NCBI RefSeq assembly: GCF_000021645.1
Contig: NC_011661.1
Span: forward strand, 806,001 to 870,000
DNA from: Dictyoglomus turgidum DSM 6724
GTDB lineage: Bacteria; Dictyoglomota; Dictyoglomia; Dictyoglomales; Dictyoglomaceae
DNA length: 64,000 nt
Direction: 5' to 3'
Shown: in pieces, positions 18,052 to 29,902 of the stretch
How the letters are laid out: each line of letters starts with the position of its first letter
How positions within the stretch are numbered: the first letter of the stretch is position 1
The notes under the pieces: generated by a model
Told to the model about the DNA's origin: nothing
The model's database searches: none
The model's input: the letters and a program-made list of their open reading frames with translations, nothing else
Program-made: the position numbers and the translations under genes

Positions 18052-19132
18052 TAAATTGGAAGAGATAGAAAAAAGATTTGAAGAGATAGAAGGTCTTCTT
18101 GCTAAAGAGGATGTTATCTCTGATTTTAATAAATATCAATCTTTATTAAAGGAAAGAGCAAAGATAGAAGAGATTGTTGACAAATTTAGAGAATATAAGA
18201 GGTTACTAAAGGAAAAAGAAGATCTTGAGGAAATGGTTAAAGAGGAACAAGATGAAGATTTGCGTTCTCTTGCAGAGACAGAATTAGAAGATATTCAGGA
18301 AAAACTTGAAAAAGTTGAATTTGAGTTGAAAGCCCTTCTTTTACCTAAGGATCCTAACGACGAGAAAAACATCATTATGGAAATAAGAGCAGGAACCGGA
18401 GGAGAGGAGGCTGCATTATTTGCTGCTGATCTTTTTAGAATGTATTTGGGATATGCTCAAAAGAAGGGTTGGAAAGTTGAAATTGTAAGCTCTAATCCTA
18501 CAGGACTGGGTGGTTTTAAAGAAATAATATTTATAGTAGAAGGAAAAGGAGCATATAGTAGATTAAAATTTGAGAGTGGAGTACATAGGGTTCAAAGAGT
18601 ACCAATAACGGAGTCAAGCGGGAGAATTCATACCTCTACTGCTACAGTAGCTGTACTTCCTGAAATGGAAGAGATAGAGGTTGAGATTGATCCCAAAGAT
18701 CTGAGGATAGAAACCTTTAGATCTGGTGGGGCTGGTGGTCAGCACGTTAATAAGACTGAGTCAGGTGTAAGAATTACCCATATTCCTTCGGGTATTGTAG
18801 TTCAATGTCAAGATGAGAGATCACAGCATCAAAATAGGGAGAAGGCAATGAAGGTTTTGAGGGCAAGACTTTATGAATATTATCAAAGGGAAAAAGAAAA
18901 TGAGATAGCTTCTCAGAGAAGACAGCAGGTTGGAACAGGGGAGAGAAGTGAAAAAATTAGAACTTATAATTTTCCACAAAGAAGAGTTACAGATCATAGA
19001 ATAAATTACTCCTCTTTCCAGTTAGAAGAAGTTTTATCAGGAGAATTAGATGAGTTTATTGATAGGTTGATTCTTGCTGAGAAAGAAGAGCAAATTAAGA
19101 AACTCTTTGAAGAAGTTGGCGCAACCTCTTAG
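18029..19132 (+). CDS. prfA: Peptide chain release factor 1
   Basis: Terminates translation at UAA and UAG. The 367-residue protein has the codon-recognition tripeptide PIT (in VPITESSGR), the catalytic GGQ in [12 protein letters not shown], and the RF-1 C-terminal helix. AAAGGAGG at 18018-18025 fixes the ATG at 18029 inside the end of the DUF1385 gene. The GGQ-modifying enzyme prmC follows, as is common. Confidence 0.97.
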   Translation: MLQKLVIDKLEEIEKRFEEIEGLLAKEDVISDFNKYQSLLKERAKIEEIVDKFREYKRLLKEKEDLEEMVKEEQDEDLRSLAETELEDIQEKLEKVEFELKALLLPKDPNDEKNIIMEIRAGTGGEEAALFAADLFRMYLGYAQKKGWKVEIVSSNPTGLGGFKEIIFIVEGKGAYSRLKFESGVHRVQRVPITESSGRIHTSTATVAVLPEMEEIEVEIDPKDLRIETFRSGGAGGQHVNKTESGVRITHIPSGIVVQCQDERSQHQNREKAMKVLRARLYEYYQREKENEIASQRRQQVGTGERSEKIRTYNFPQRRVTDHRINYSSFQLEEVLSGELDEFIDRLILAEKEEQIKKLFEEVGATS

Positions 19133-19964
19133 AGAAGTTCTTGTATGGTTGAATAATAAGATTAAAGAAATTAATCCTGAATCAGCATGGTTAGAAGCTG
19201 AGTTATTAGTAGCTTTTGTATTAAATAAGGATAGAGCCTTTATATATACTATTGATTTTTTAACTGACGAAGAAGTAGAAAAGCTTAAGAAGCTTTTAGA
19301 TTTAAGAAAGAAGGGAATTCCTTTAAATTATATAATTGAAAAGAAACAGTTTTATGACATTGAACTTTTTGTTGAAAGAGGAGTCCTTATTCCAAGAAGT
19401 GAAACGGAGATACTAATTGAGGTGGCAAAGGATACTATTTTAAAAGAAGGATATAAGAAGATAGTAGAGATAGGAGTTGGTAGTGGAAATATTTCTATAA
19501 CCCTTGCTAAGGAGTTTAAGGATATTAAAATATACGCTTGTGATATTTCTCCAGAAGCAATAAAAGTGGCAAGATTTAATGCTAAAAAGCATAAAGTCTC
19601 AGATAAAATTGAATTCTTTTTTGGTTTCCTTCTTTATCCAATGGTTCATAGAAACGTTGATTTTGAACTCATAATTAGTAATCCTCCTTATATAGCCTCT
19701 TGGGAATTTCCTTTTTTACAAAAAGAGGTCAAGAAAGAACCCTGGAAGGCTCTTTATGGAGGCTGGGACGGATGTGAGTTTTATAGGAAACTTTTTACTC
19801 TTTTGAAAAAAAGAGGTAAAAACTTTACTGCTATTTTAGAGATATCTCCTTATATATATCATAAAGTTTTAAACATTCTCAAAAATTTTTTTGATAGTGT
19901 AATAATAGAATCTTTTAGAGATTACTTAGGACATGAGAGGGTTATAAAAGTTATATGGCATTAA
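19116..19964 (+). CDS. prmC: Release factor glutamine methyltransferase
   Basis: Methylates the Gln of the GGQ motif in release factors. The SAM-binding core shows [13 protein letters not shown], and SNPPYIAS is the catalytic NPPY motif; the N-terminal helical domain is present ([48 protein letters not shown]). The frame is open back to an ATG at 19074, but the family length and AGAAG at 19111 suggest TTG 19116 (282 residues), inside the end of prfA. The exact start is uncertain. Confidence 0.92.
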   Translation: MAQPLREVLVWLNNKIKEINPESAWLEAELLVAFVLNKDRAFIYTIDFLTDEEVEKLKKLLDLRKKGIPLNYIIEKKQFYDIELFVERGVLIPRSETEILIEVAKDTILKEGYKKIVEIGVGSGNISITLAKEFKDIKIYACDISPEAIKVARFNAKKHKVSDKIEFFFGFLLYPMVHRNVDFELIISNPPYIASWEFPFLQKEVKKEPWKALYGGWDGCEFYRKLFTLLKKRGKNFTAILEISPYIYHKVLNILKNFFDSVIIESFRDYLGHERVIKVIWH

Positions 19965-20971
19965 TATATAAGGTGGATAAAGAAAATCCAGATATAGAGG
20001 TGTTAAAAAAAGCTGCTCAGGTACTTGAGAAAGGAGGACTTGTAGCTTTTCCTACAGAAACAGTTTATGGACTTGGAGCAGACGCTCTGAATCCAGAGGC
20101 GGTTAAGAAAATTTTTATAGCAAAAGGAAGACCTCCAGATAATCCTATTATTGTTCATGTGGGTAAAAAGGAGCAAGTTTATAGTCTTACTGAGAATGTT
20201 CCTTCTATAGCGGAGAAGCTTATGGAGGAATTTTGGCCTGGTCCTTTAACACTCATATTTTATAAATCTAATCTTGTAGATGATGTTGTTACTGCTGGAA
20301 GCCCTAAGGTTGGTATAAGACAACCTATGAATAAAGTAGCTCTTAAGCTTCTTGAAGTTTTTGGTAAACCTATTGCAGCTCCTTCAGCTAATGTTTCTGG
20401 AAGACCAAGCCCTACAAAAGCTGAACATGTCATTGAGGATTTAGAGGATAAAATTGACATAATTATTGATGGGGGTGATGTGAATTTTGGAGTTGAGTCT
20501 ACTGTACTCGACATAACTACTGATACTCCTATTATTTACAGGCCAGGAGCATGTCCCAAAGAAGAAATTGAAAGAGTAATTGGTAAAAAAGTGATGGTTT
20601 GGAATAAAGAGAAATCAAAAGAAGATGTTCCATCTCCTGGTTTGAAGTATAGACATTATGCTCCAAAAGTTCCCTTGTATATTGTTGAAGAGTTTAATGA
20701 AATATGGCAAAATAAAATAAATGACTGGTTAAAGGAAGGGAAAAAAGTGGGTGTTTTGGTCTCTAAGGAGAACGAAAACCTTTATTCTGATAAGATCAAG
20801 AAATATGTTATAGGAAGTAGAAAAAATTTGACAGAGATTGCTTTAAATTTATTTTTTTATTTACGTAAATTAGAGAAAGAAGTAGATATAATAATTTCTG
20901 AGTCTTTTCCTGAAGAAGGACTTGGACTTGCAGTAATGGATAGATTAAGAAGAGCTGCAGGGGAAAAATAG
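19955..20971 (+). CDS. tsaC: Threonylcarbamoyl-AMP synthase, two-domain Sua5 type
   Basis: First enzyme of the t6A37 tRNA modification: makes threonylcarbamoyl-AMP from Thr, bicarbonate and ATP. The 338-residue protein has the YrdC domain (KVDKENPDIEV, FPTETVYGLGADA, KGRPPDNPIIVH, APSANVSGRPSPT) and the additional C-terminal Sua5 domain after a linker (SPGLKYRHYAPKVPL). This is the Sua5 (YwlC) form rather than short TsaC. It overlaps prmC by 10 bases and sits before a ywlE-like gene, as in Bacillus. Confidence 0.95.
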   Translation: MALIYKVDKENPDIEVLKKAAQVLEKGGLVAFPTETVYGLGADALNPEAVKKIFIAKGRPPDNPIIVHVGKKEQVYSLTENVPSIAEKLMEEFWPGPLTLIFYKSNLVDDVVTAGSPKVGIRQPMNKVALKLLEVFGKPIAAPSANVSGRPSPTKAEHVIEDLEDKIDIIIDGGDVNFGVESTVLDITTDTPIIYRPGACPKEEIERVIGKKVMVWNKEKSKEDVPSPGLKYRHYAPKVPLYIVEEFNEIWQNKINDWLKEGKKVGVLVSKENENLYSDKIKKYVIGSRKNLTEIALNLFFYLRKLEKEVDIIISESFPEEGLGLAVMDRLRRAAGEK

Positions 20972-20973
20972 GC

Positions 20974-21417
20974 ATGAAGATTGTATTTGTATGTACTGGA
21001 AATACCTGTAGAAGTCCTATGGCAGAATATCTATTTAAAGATATAATGGAAAAAATGAATGTTTACAATATAGAAGTAACCTCTGCAGGTATTTTTGCTT
21101 TTGAAGGTAGAGAGCCTTCTCAGTTTTCGGTAAAGGTGATGTTGGAGAAAGGCATAGATATTTCTTCTCACAGATCTAAAAGATTAACTATTGACTTGGT
21201 TAAAGAAGCATCGATAGTCTACACCATGACTAAGGATCAGTTATTTATTTTGAAAGAGATGTATCCTAATTTTAAAAATAAAATCTTGACTCTTGGGGAA
21301 GAGGATATTGAGGATCCTTTTGGCTTAGATATTGAAAAATATAGAGAGGTTCGTGATAAGATAGAAAAAGAAATAATAAAAATTATTGAAAATTTAAAAG
21401 AGAGGGTAGAGATATGA
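20974..21417 (+). CDS. ywlE: Low-molecular-weight phosphatase, YwlE-like (protein-arginine phosphatase)
   Basis: A 147-residue LMW-PTP with the P-loop CTGNTCR (Cys7 to Arg13) and the general acid region DPFG. Thr11 in the loop is the residue linked to phosphoarginine specificity in Bacillus YwlE, where tyrosine phosphatases have Ile. The position between sua5 and rpiB is the Bacillus one. No McsB arginine kinase is in the window, so actual phosphoarginine activity is inference. Confidence 0.88.
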   Translation: MKIVFVCTGNTCRSPMAEYLFKDIMEKMNVYNIEVTSAGIFAFEGREPSQFSVKVMLEKGIDISSHRSKRLTIDLVKEASIVYTMTKDQLFILKEMYPNFKNKILTLGEEDIEDPFGLDIEKYREVRDKIEKEIIKIIENLKERVEI

Positions 21418-21856
21418 AGATTGCTATAGGAGCAGATCATGCAGGCTATATGTTAAAAGAGGAGTTAAAACGTTGGCTTGAGGAGTGGAATATATCTTAC
21501 CATGATTTTGGAACTTATTCTCCTGAAAGGGTAGATTATCCAGATTATGGAATCATTGTTGCGAGAGCAGTAGCAAAAGGTGGTTTTGAAAAGGGGATTT
21601 TGATTTGTGGGACAGGAATAGGTATGAGTATTGTGGCAAACAAAGTGAAAGGAATAAGAGCTGCATTATGTAGAGATCCTTATGAGGCAAAATTAAGTAG
21701 AGAGCATAATGATGCCAATATACTAACTTTAGGAGGTAGAATTCTTGGTTTTGACTTGGCAAAGGAGATAGTAAGAGTATGGTTAAATACTGAGTTTACT
21801 GGAGGCAGACATAAGGTAAGGATAGATAAAATCTCAATGATTGAGGAGGATGAGCT

Positions 21857-21860
<4 letters not shown>
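21414..21860 (+). CDS. rpiB: Ribose-5-phosphate isomerase B
   Basis: Interconverts ribose-5-phosphate and ribulose-5-phosphate. The 148-residue protein matches the RpiB/LacAB family: [13 protein letters not shown], the DYPDYG block, and [21 protein letters not shown], where the family Cys lies (CGTGIG). It overlaps both neighbours by 4 bases, and with glyA and upp it recalls the Bacillus ywlF-glyA-upp order. Confidence 0.95.
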
Positions 21861-23727
<1,867 letters not shown>

Positions 23728-23746
23728 TATGGTAGGTGATTTACAT

Positions 23747-25030
23747 GTGAGAAAAGATAAGTTTGTTATTGAAGGAGGACATAAACTTAGAGGAGAGTTA
23801 GAGATATGGGGAAGTAAAAATGCTTCTCTTCCTATAATGGCTGCTTCTGTACTGAATTCGGGAGATCTAATCTTGGATAATGTTCCTCCAGTTAAAGATA
23901 ACATTACTATGGCAGAGATTTTAAAGGTTTTAGGTATGGAAGTAGAGTTCTTAGAGGGTGATAAAGTACATATAAAAGGAGAACCTAAGGGATATAGAGC
24001 TCCCTATGAGCTAGTCTCTAAAATGAGGGCATCTTTTGAATTGATGGGACCTCTGCTTGCTCGTTTTGGCGAGGCTGAGATTCCTTATCCTGGTGGATGT
24101 AGAATAGGTTTAAGGCCTGTAGATCTACATATTAAGGGTTTTGAGAGTTTGGGTGCGGAAGTTACTGTGGAAAAGGGATATGTGTGTGCAAGAGCTAAAA
24201 AGGGTTTAAAAGGCACAAAAATTCATTTAGACAAGCCCAGTGTAGGTGCTACAAGAAATATAATGATGGCTGCAATTATGGCGGAAGGTGAGACGGTTAT
24301 CGAGAATGCTGCCTGTGAACCTGAGGTTGTGGATTTGGGAAATTTTTTGAAGATGATGGGAGCAGAAATTGAGGGTTTAGGCACATCTACTATTTATATA
24401 AAGGGAAAGAAAGATTTAAAACCTGTAGATTACTATAAAGTTATACCCGATAGAATTGCTGCGGGAACCTTTATTATTGCTGGTGTAATGTTAGGAAAAG
24501 ATTTGATTATAAAAAATGTCGAACCGGAGCATCTACAAAGCTTATTTATAAAATTAAAAGAAGCAGGAGTGGAAAGTTTTCAAATCAAGGATAAGGAAGT
24601 AAGAATTAAAGCAGCAAAGAATTGGAAAGGTATAGAGGTGACTACTATGCCATATCCCGGCTTTCCTACTGATTTGCAACCTCAAATGATGGTATTTTTA
24701 AGTCTTGCTCAAGGAAGTAGTTTAATTGTAGAGACAGTGTTTGAGAATAGATTTCTTCATGTAGGAGAATTATTGCGCCTTGGCGCCAAGATAAGCATAG
24801 ATGGTAGAACAGCTTTAATTCAAGGTGTAGAGAAGCTTAAAGGTGCACCTGTGGAGGTTACTGATTTGAGGGCTGGCGCTGCTCTTGTTCTTGCTGGTTT
24901 GGTAGCGGAAGGAACTACAGAGGTATTAGATGTGGGAGAACACATTGATAGAGGTTATGTGGCTTTAGAAGATAAGTTATCAAATTTGGGTGCTAAGATC
25001 AAAAGGGTTTACTATGAAGAAGCTAATTAA
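23747..25030 (+). CDS. murA: UDP-N-acetylglucosamine 1-carboxyvinyltransferase
   Basis: First committed step of peptidoglycan synthesis. The protein has the N-terminal SKNASLPIMAA (catalytic Lys-Asn), the GGCRIGLRPVDLHI loop with the reactive cysteine that is targeted by fosfomycin, and DLRAGAALVLAG near the end. The frame is open from 23696 inside upp, but the GTG at 23747 follows TAGGTGAT by about 7 bases and gives a family-like N terminus and 427 residues, so I prefer it. It overlaps the next gene start by 17 bases. Confidence 0.95.
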   Translation: MRKDKFVIEGGHKLRGELEIWGSKNASLPIMAASVLNSGDLILDNVPPVKDNITMAEILKVLGMEVEFLEGDKVHIKGEPKGYRAPYELVSKMRASFELMGPLLARFGEAEIPYPGGCRIGLRPVDLHIKGFESLGAEVTVEKGYVCARAKKGLKGTKIHLDKPSVGATRNIMMAAIMAEGETVIENAACEPEVVDLGNFLKMMGAEIEGLGTSTIYIKGKKDLKPVDYYKVIPDRIAAGTFIIAGVMLGKDLIIKNVEPEHLQSLFIKLKEAGVESFQIKDKEVRIKAAKNWKGIEVTTMPYPGFPTDLQPQMMVFLSLAQGSSLIVETVFENRFLHVGELLRLGAKISIDGRTALIQGVEKLKGAPVEVTDLRAGAALVLAGLVAEGTTEVLDVGEHIDRGYVALEDKLSNLGAKIKRVYYEEAN

Positions 25031-26453
25031 AGGTTTTCTAATTCTTTTTCTTGTGATTTTTTCCATAGTAATACTTTTGGCTCTCACTTCTCCTTGGTGG
25101 GCAAAGTCCTTAGTTTCTTATATCCTAGAAAAGAATTTTGGAAAATATGCTAAAGCGGAAGATGTAAAATATATTTTCCCAAATAAAGTGGAAATATCTA
25201 CTTTGGAAGTAGCAAATTTTGCTACTTTTTCTAATGTAAGTATTTCTCTTCAAAATCCTTTAAAACTTTCTCCCATTAATATTGAACTTACTAAGCCTAA
25301 AATGATTATTATTCATAATGAAAAGGGAGAATGGACTTTTCCTCAGATACCTGGGATTGATACTTCAAAGTCTAATAATGCAAATAATATTAGTATAGAA
25401 ATAAAGGCAAAGATTAAGGACGGGATAGTAGTTGTTAGGGACTTAAAGACTGAAAAAGATATAGAAGTCCAAAAAGTAAACGGTAATTTGTATTGGAAGA
25501 ATCAAATGATTACCTATAGTGTGTCTACTTCTATTAATAATCAAGAGATAAAAAGTTATGGTACTTATGACTTTTCAAAAGAGGAGGGTAATCTAACCTT
25601 TGAATTTAAAAATGCCTTAGCAGATGTATGGGCGGGAGTGTTTTTACCCAATATATTTTATATTGAGAAGGGTTACTTTACGGGCTGGATCAATACCAAG
25701 GGAGATAAGAATGACTGGGTTGTATCTGGAGAGATTAATGCTTTTAATGTGGAAGGTAGAATTGCTTCTTTTACTCCTAAATTTGTAAATGTGAGTACAA
25801 AAGTTAAGATTGATGGGGAAAATATAAATATTCTTGATGGGAGAGGAAATCTTTGGGATGCGGATATAAAGTTCTTAGGCAAAGCTACTCCTAAACCTGA
25901 AATGAACATAAGTTTTGAGAGTCTAAATTTGGAGAAAATAGACAAAGAATTTTTTAAAGGTAGCATTAATTTGAGGGGAAAGGCAAAGGGGGAATTTTCT
26001 ATTTCCGAATCTTGGGAAAATGCTATTATAAAGGGTTATATTATTGCGGAAAAAGGGTCTATTTATAATTTTGACTTTAATAATATAAAGATAGATATAG
26101 ATTCTAAATTGCCTTTAGTAAATGCAAAAATTTTAGGAGATCTTGATCTTGGTAATTTAAATGGAAAAATTTCCTTTGATCTAAAGAGTACTCTTATCAA
26201 TTTAAATCTCGAGGCTAATAATGTTAAGATAGAGAAAATAGCAGAGATTTTTAATCTTCCTAAGATGGAGGGAAAAGGAGACGTTACTATAGAAGCTAAG
26301 AAGGATAAAAAATGGAAAATTTCAGTGAGTGGTATTATTGAGAATGGTAAACTTGGAGATTATTCTGCTGAGAGCATAGAATTTAATTTTGAAAATGAAG
26401 ATATAGATTTTAATTTGCCCTTTGGTGATAGTTTTTTTTTCCAAAAAGGTTAA
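25014..26453 (+). CDS. TamB/AsmA-like envelope protein, N-terminal part (before frameshift)
   Basis: From ATG 25014 the frame codes 479 residues: a membrane anchor (about 5-28) and then long beta-rich repeats (LxLxN-type strands such as INIELTKPKMIIIHNEKGEW) as in AsmA/TamB proteins. It runs into TAA right after a 9-T run (26432-26440). One extra T would join it exactly to the following frame as one protein of 1,623 residues. TamB-like proteins span the periplasm as a hydrophobic groove and help move lipids or assemble outer membrane proteins. Its position before bamA supports this. In-frame ATG 24990 inside murA is less likely. Confidence 0.8.
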   Translation: MKKLIKGFLILFLVIFSIVILLALTSPWWAKSLVSYILEKNFGKYAKAEDVKYIFPNKVEISTLEVANFATFSNVSISLQNPLKLSPINIELTKPKMIIIHNEKGEWTFPQIPGIDTSKSNNANNISIEIKAKIKDGIVVVRDLKTEKDIEVQKVNGNLYWKNQMITYSVSTSINNQEIKSYGTYDFSKEEGNLTFEFKNALADVWAGVFLPNIFYIEKGYFTGWINTKGDKNDWVVSGEINAFNVEGRIASFTPKFVNVSTKVKIDGENINILDGRGNLWDADIKFLGKATPKPEMNISFESLNLEKIDKEFFKGSINLRGKAKGEFSISESWENAIIKGYIIAEKGSIYNFDFNNIKIDIDSKLPLVNAKILGDLDLGNLNGKISFDLKSTLINLNLEANNVKIEKIAEIFNLPKMEGKGDVTIEAKKDKKWKISVSGIIENGKLGDYSAESIEFNFENEDIDFNLPFGDSFFFQKG

Positions 26454-29400
26454 AGGTTGAGATTTTAGGTTTTTCTTACAAAGACTTAAAGGCTAAAGGG
26501 AATTTTGTTTTTTCTAAACCTTCTACAGCCTCTAATATATATAATCTCAATGGTAAGATTATTTCTAATTTAGGCATATTGTGGATCTACGGTAAGTATG
26601 ATCTGAAAAAAAATTATGGGGATATATCCTTAATTTCCTCAAACTTTAATCTAAAGGATATTAAGTCTTTGTTAGGACTAAATATACCAGAGATAAATAG
26701 TAGTACTTATTTCAGAGGAAAAATTACAGGGGATATTTTTCACTCTCCCAATTATACTTTGAGTTTTTATTTTAAATATATTAAGGTAAATAGTTTTAAT
26801 GTTGATAGGATAACTATTCATCTAAAAGGGAAAGACATAAATAACTTAGACCTTTCAGTAAGTGGAAAATATGGAGAAAACATCTTATGGGGTAAAGGAA
26901 AGTTCAATTTTAGTGGTTTTAGATTTGATGTTAGAGGGAGAATTAATTGGCAGGATCAAATTAGGATTAGCCCTTATTTTAGCTTGAATGGTGATGCTTC
27001 CTCGTGGAACTTGGAAATATATCTTAAAAATTCAAGTCTAAAATATAATAGTTACTCGTTTAATATTTCAGATTTTAATGTAAAAACTGGAAGCGATGGG
27101 AATTTGGACGGGTATGTCTTTTTTGTTGAAGGGGATCGCTTCATGTATATTAGTATTGGAGGGAGTTGGGAGAAGTGGAGTTTAACTTTTTGGGGAGAGA
27201 ATATTGAGGTATTAGGTGAAAAAATAAAATTGATAAAGTTAAATTTAGATAATAATCTTTCTGGGTGTTTTGATGCTAAGATTAGAGACTATTTCGTAAA
27301 GGGTAATTTAGACATATCTTTGGAAAATAGGACTATTATTATTAAAGACTTGTATTTTAATGAGTATTATTTGGGGGATATGAGATTGGCACTAGAAAAT
27401 AATTTTATAAAAGTTGAGGGAAATATTTTTCAGGGTTCTATTAAAGGATACTATGAGTTAGGAAAAAGGGGAGAGATTAATTTTTCAGAATTAAAATTTA
27501 GTAATTTAAGCCTTTCAGGAGGAGTTGGTATTGAAAAAGATTATTTTGTGTTTGTAATCCCTCAGTTGAGTGCAAATAGTTTAGTTTTTGAAAACATTAA
27601 AGGAAGAGTGGATTTTAAAGAGCCTAATCATATAAAGAATTTTTCTTTGGAGATTCCTTCTTACATTAAAATATATGGAGATATTTTTTTAGAAAATGAC
27701 TCTGTTAATTCTCTCTTACATATAGGATTAGGAGAAAAAGAAATTGGTTTGTTAAATCTTATAGGAAATTTTAGCAAATTTGATTTTTCGGGTAATATAT
27801 TTGGTGGGAGCCTCAAGGGATATTATGAAATTGACAAAAATACCGCTGTTTTTAATGTTGAAAATTTGGATTTATCTAATATTGATAATAATCTTGACGG
27901 TAGGATTGAGATTCTTTCTGGAGTCTTTAAGGAGGGAGGTTTATCTTTTGAAGGAAATATTCCTAAAATAAATCTTAAGGGAAATAGTATTGACAATGTT
28001 TCTTTTAGGGGTATTTATAAGGAAAATTTGAATTTTAGTTTTAATGCTTCTTATTCTGTTTTTGATTTTTCTATTCGTGGAGCTTTTGATTTTAAAGATG
28101 AAAACAAGTTCACTTTATTTATAAAGCCAAAGAATAGTGTATTTTCTGGATCTCTTGTCAAAGTTCTCACTTTAAGTTTTAGTGGAGATGTGGATAAAGA
28201 GTTTAAAAAAATAAGACTTGTTTTGAGTAAAGAAAGTAATGAGTTTTTTAAGTCTGGTATTATGACGATAAATATCCCTGAGGGGCTTATTATAGGGAAT
28301 GCATTACTAAAGGATAATGGAGAGATAGGATGTAATTTAAGTCTTTATGGAGATGGGACAATAAATTTGAAGAAAATTTCTCTTTCTGTTCTTGAAATTT
28401 TAAATATTCCTAAGTTTGAAGGTTTAATTTATGGAGATTTAAAGCTTGAGAAATGGAACATAATTGAAGCGAATCTTCGTGCAGAAGAAGTTGAAATTAA
28501 AAATTTTCCTAAAAAAGTTGGCTTGTCTTTGAATATAAAAAAGCTTGAGAATAAATATTTGTTGGACGGAAATATCTCTAAACTTTCAGAAAAACCAGCA
28601 GAGTTTAGTGGAAGTTCTGATTTAAAAGCTTTTGATTTACAGGTAAAATTCTTAGATCTAAAATTTTTAGAAGATCTTGTTAGTAAAGATTTGATTGAAG
28701 AAGGTAATCTAGGGGATGGAAAGGCAGTATTAAATATAAATGGGGATTTTAATGAATTGACTATTTATAGTGACATAACCTGGAATAATCCTTTAGTGTT
28801 CAAGTATATTAAAGATAGAGTTTACGGTGGAAATTTTTCTCTTAACTATAGAAATGGTGAGCTAAAATTGAAGGACTTTGAGATTAGGACTTTCTCTAAC
28901 AGGATGAAGATTTATGGTATAATTTTCCCTTCATTTAATATTTATGGTAAATTTAATAATATTTGTTTATCTATTCCTGGTTTAGCTAATGGTTATGTGG
29001 ACGGAGATCTCCAATTGATTAAAGAAAAAGATATATATATTGCGAGGGGAATTATTAAAATTAATAACTCTCATATCTATCTCCTTAAGAATGTGAAGAT
29101 GAATTTTAAAAGTACAAAGATGAATTTTCCTTTAAAATTAGACGTAAAAATAGAGATAGGAGATAATGTAGTATTTTCTGAGCCTAATCTTATTTATATA
29201 TCTCTTTTGGGAAGTGTCTCTGTAAAGGGTGATATCAATACTCCTATTCTTGATGGTAAAATAGATTTTATGAATGGGAATTTGAATGTTCTTGGAAATG
29301 ACTTTTTGGTAGATAGTGGATATATTAAGTTTCCGGGTTTAAGTCTTAATGAAAATATATGGGAGATATCTGCTTCAAGAATAATTCAGGGTTATAATGT

Positions 29401-29884
29401 GATTTTAAAAGGTATAAGCTTTATGGGAAATTCTTCCTTTGTTTTTAGTTCTGAACCTCCTCTTTCTTTGAGGGAAATATTGTTTTTACTTTTAGGACAG
29501 AAGAACCTTCCTATTGCAAGAGAAGAAAGTTGGACATTGTCAACGATTCTTGAAAGTATTCCTCAAAGTGTAGAGGGTGTGGTAAGCTCTGCTTTTAGTA
29601 GCTATATCCTTTCTCCTTTGTTAGGAGAACTTGAAAAAGCACTAAATGTAGATAGGATAAAAGTTGATTATATATTAGAAGGATTAATTCCTAAGTGGAA
29701 AAGTGTCTCCTTTGAAAAGTCTTTACTTAGTAATTTAAGTTTAAGTATAGTTTATTATTGGGAAGGAGATAAATTATGGAGTACTGAGTTAACATATAGA
29801 TTTAATGAAAATCTTTACTTCAAAATCTATACCTCTCCTAAAACAGAGTTCTCATTTAGTTTTGAATATAGTACTCAATTTTAA
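26432..29884 (+). CDS. tamB: TamB-like (DUF490) protein, C-terminal part (after frameshift)
   Basis: This frame is open from the T run and continues the beta-rich repeats without a sensible start of its own (the first candidate, TTG 26579, has no ribosome site). The last 300 residues carry the TamB C-terminal domain: a LGSVSVKGDINTPILDGKIDF-type strand pattern, FLVDSGYIKF, LSLREILFLLLGQ, and a tail with SPKTEFSFSFEYSTQF. It ends 18 bases before the BamA-like gene. Read with the upstream part, it makes a full-length TamB. I treat both parts as one gene. Confidence 0.82.
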   Translation, partial: FFFPKRLKVEILGFSYKDLKAKGNFVFSKPSTASNIYNLNGKIISNLGILWIYGKYDLKKNYGDISLISSNFNLKDIKSLLGLNIPEINSSTYFRGKITGDIFHSPNYTLSFYFKYIKVNSFNVDRITIHLKGKDINNLDLSVSGKYGENILWGKGKFNFSGFRFDVRGRINWQDQIRISPYFSLNGDASSWNLEIYLKNSSLKYNSYSFNISDFNVKTGSDGNLDGYVFFVEGDRFMYISIGGSWEKWSLTFWGENIEVLGEKIKLIKLNLDNNLSGCFDAKIRDYFVKGNLDISLENRTIIIKDLYFNEYYLGDMRLALENNFIKVEGNIFQGSIKGYYELGKRGEINFSELKFSNLSLSGGVGIEKDYFVFVIPQLSANSLVFENIKGRVDFKEPNHIKNFSLEIPSYIKIYGDIFLENDSVNSLLHIGLGEKEIGLLNLIGNFSKFDFSGNIFGGSLKGYYEIDKNTAVFNVENLDLSNIDNNLDGRIEILSGVFKEGGLSFEGNIPKINLKGNSIDNVSFRGIYKENLNFSFNASYSVFDFSIRGAFDFKDENKFTLFIKPKNSVFSGSLVKVLTLSFSGDVDKEFKKIRLVLSKESNEFFKSGIMTINIPEGLIIGNALLKDNGEIGCNLSLYGDGTINLKKISLSVLEILNIPKFEGLIYGDLKLEKWNIIEANLRAEEVEIKNFPKKVGLSLNIKKLENKYLLDGNISKLSEKPAEFSGSSDLKAFDLQVKFLDLKFLEDLVSKDLIEEGNLGDGKAVLNINGDFNELTIYSDITWNNPLVFKYIKDRVYGGNFSLNYRNGELKLKDFEIRTFSNRMKIYGIIFPSFNIYGKFNNICLSIPGLANGYVDGDLQLIKEKDIYIARGIIKINNSHIYLLKNVKMNFKSTKMNFPLKLDVKIEIGDNVVFSEPNLIYISLLGSVSVKGDINTPILDGKIDFMNGNLNVLGNDFLVDSGYIKFPGLSLNENIWEISASRIIQGYNVILKGISFMGNSSFVFSSEPPLSLREILFLLLGQKNLPIAREESWTLSTILESIPQSVEGVVSSAFSSYILSPLLGELEKALNVDRIKVDYILEGLIPKWKSVSFEKSLLSNLSLSIVYYWEGDKLWSTELTYRFNENLYFKIYTSPKTEFSFSFEYSTQF

Positions 29885-29902
29885 AAAAGGAAGGTGATGG
29901 GA

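Noticed and set aside
25014-29884. Two separate AsmA-like and TamB-like genes
   Set aside because: The second frame lacks a start and ribosome site, and the frames join exactly at a homopolymer, so one gene is the simpler reading.
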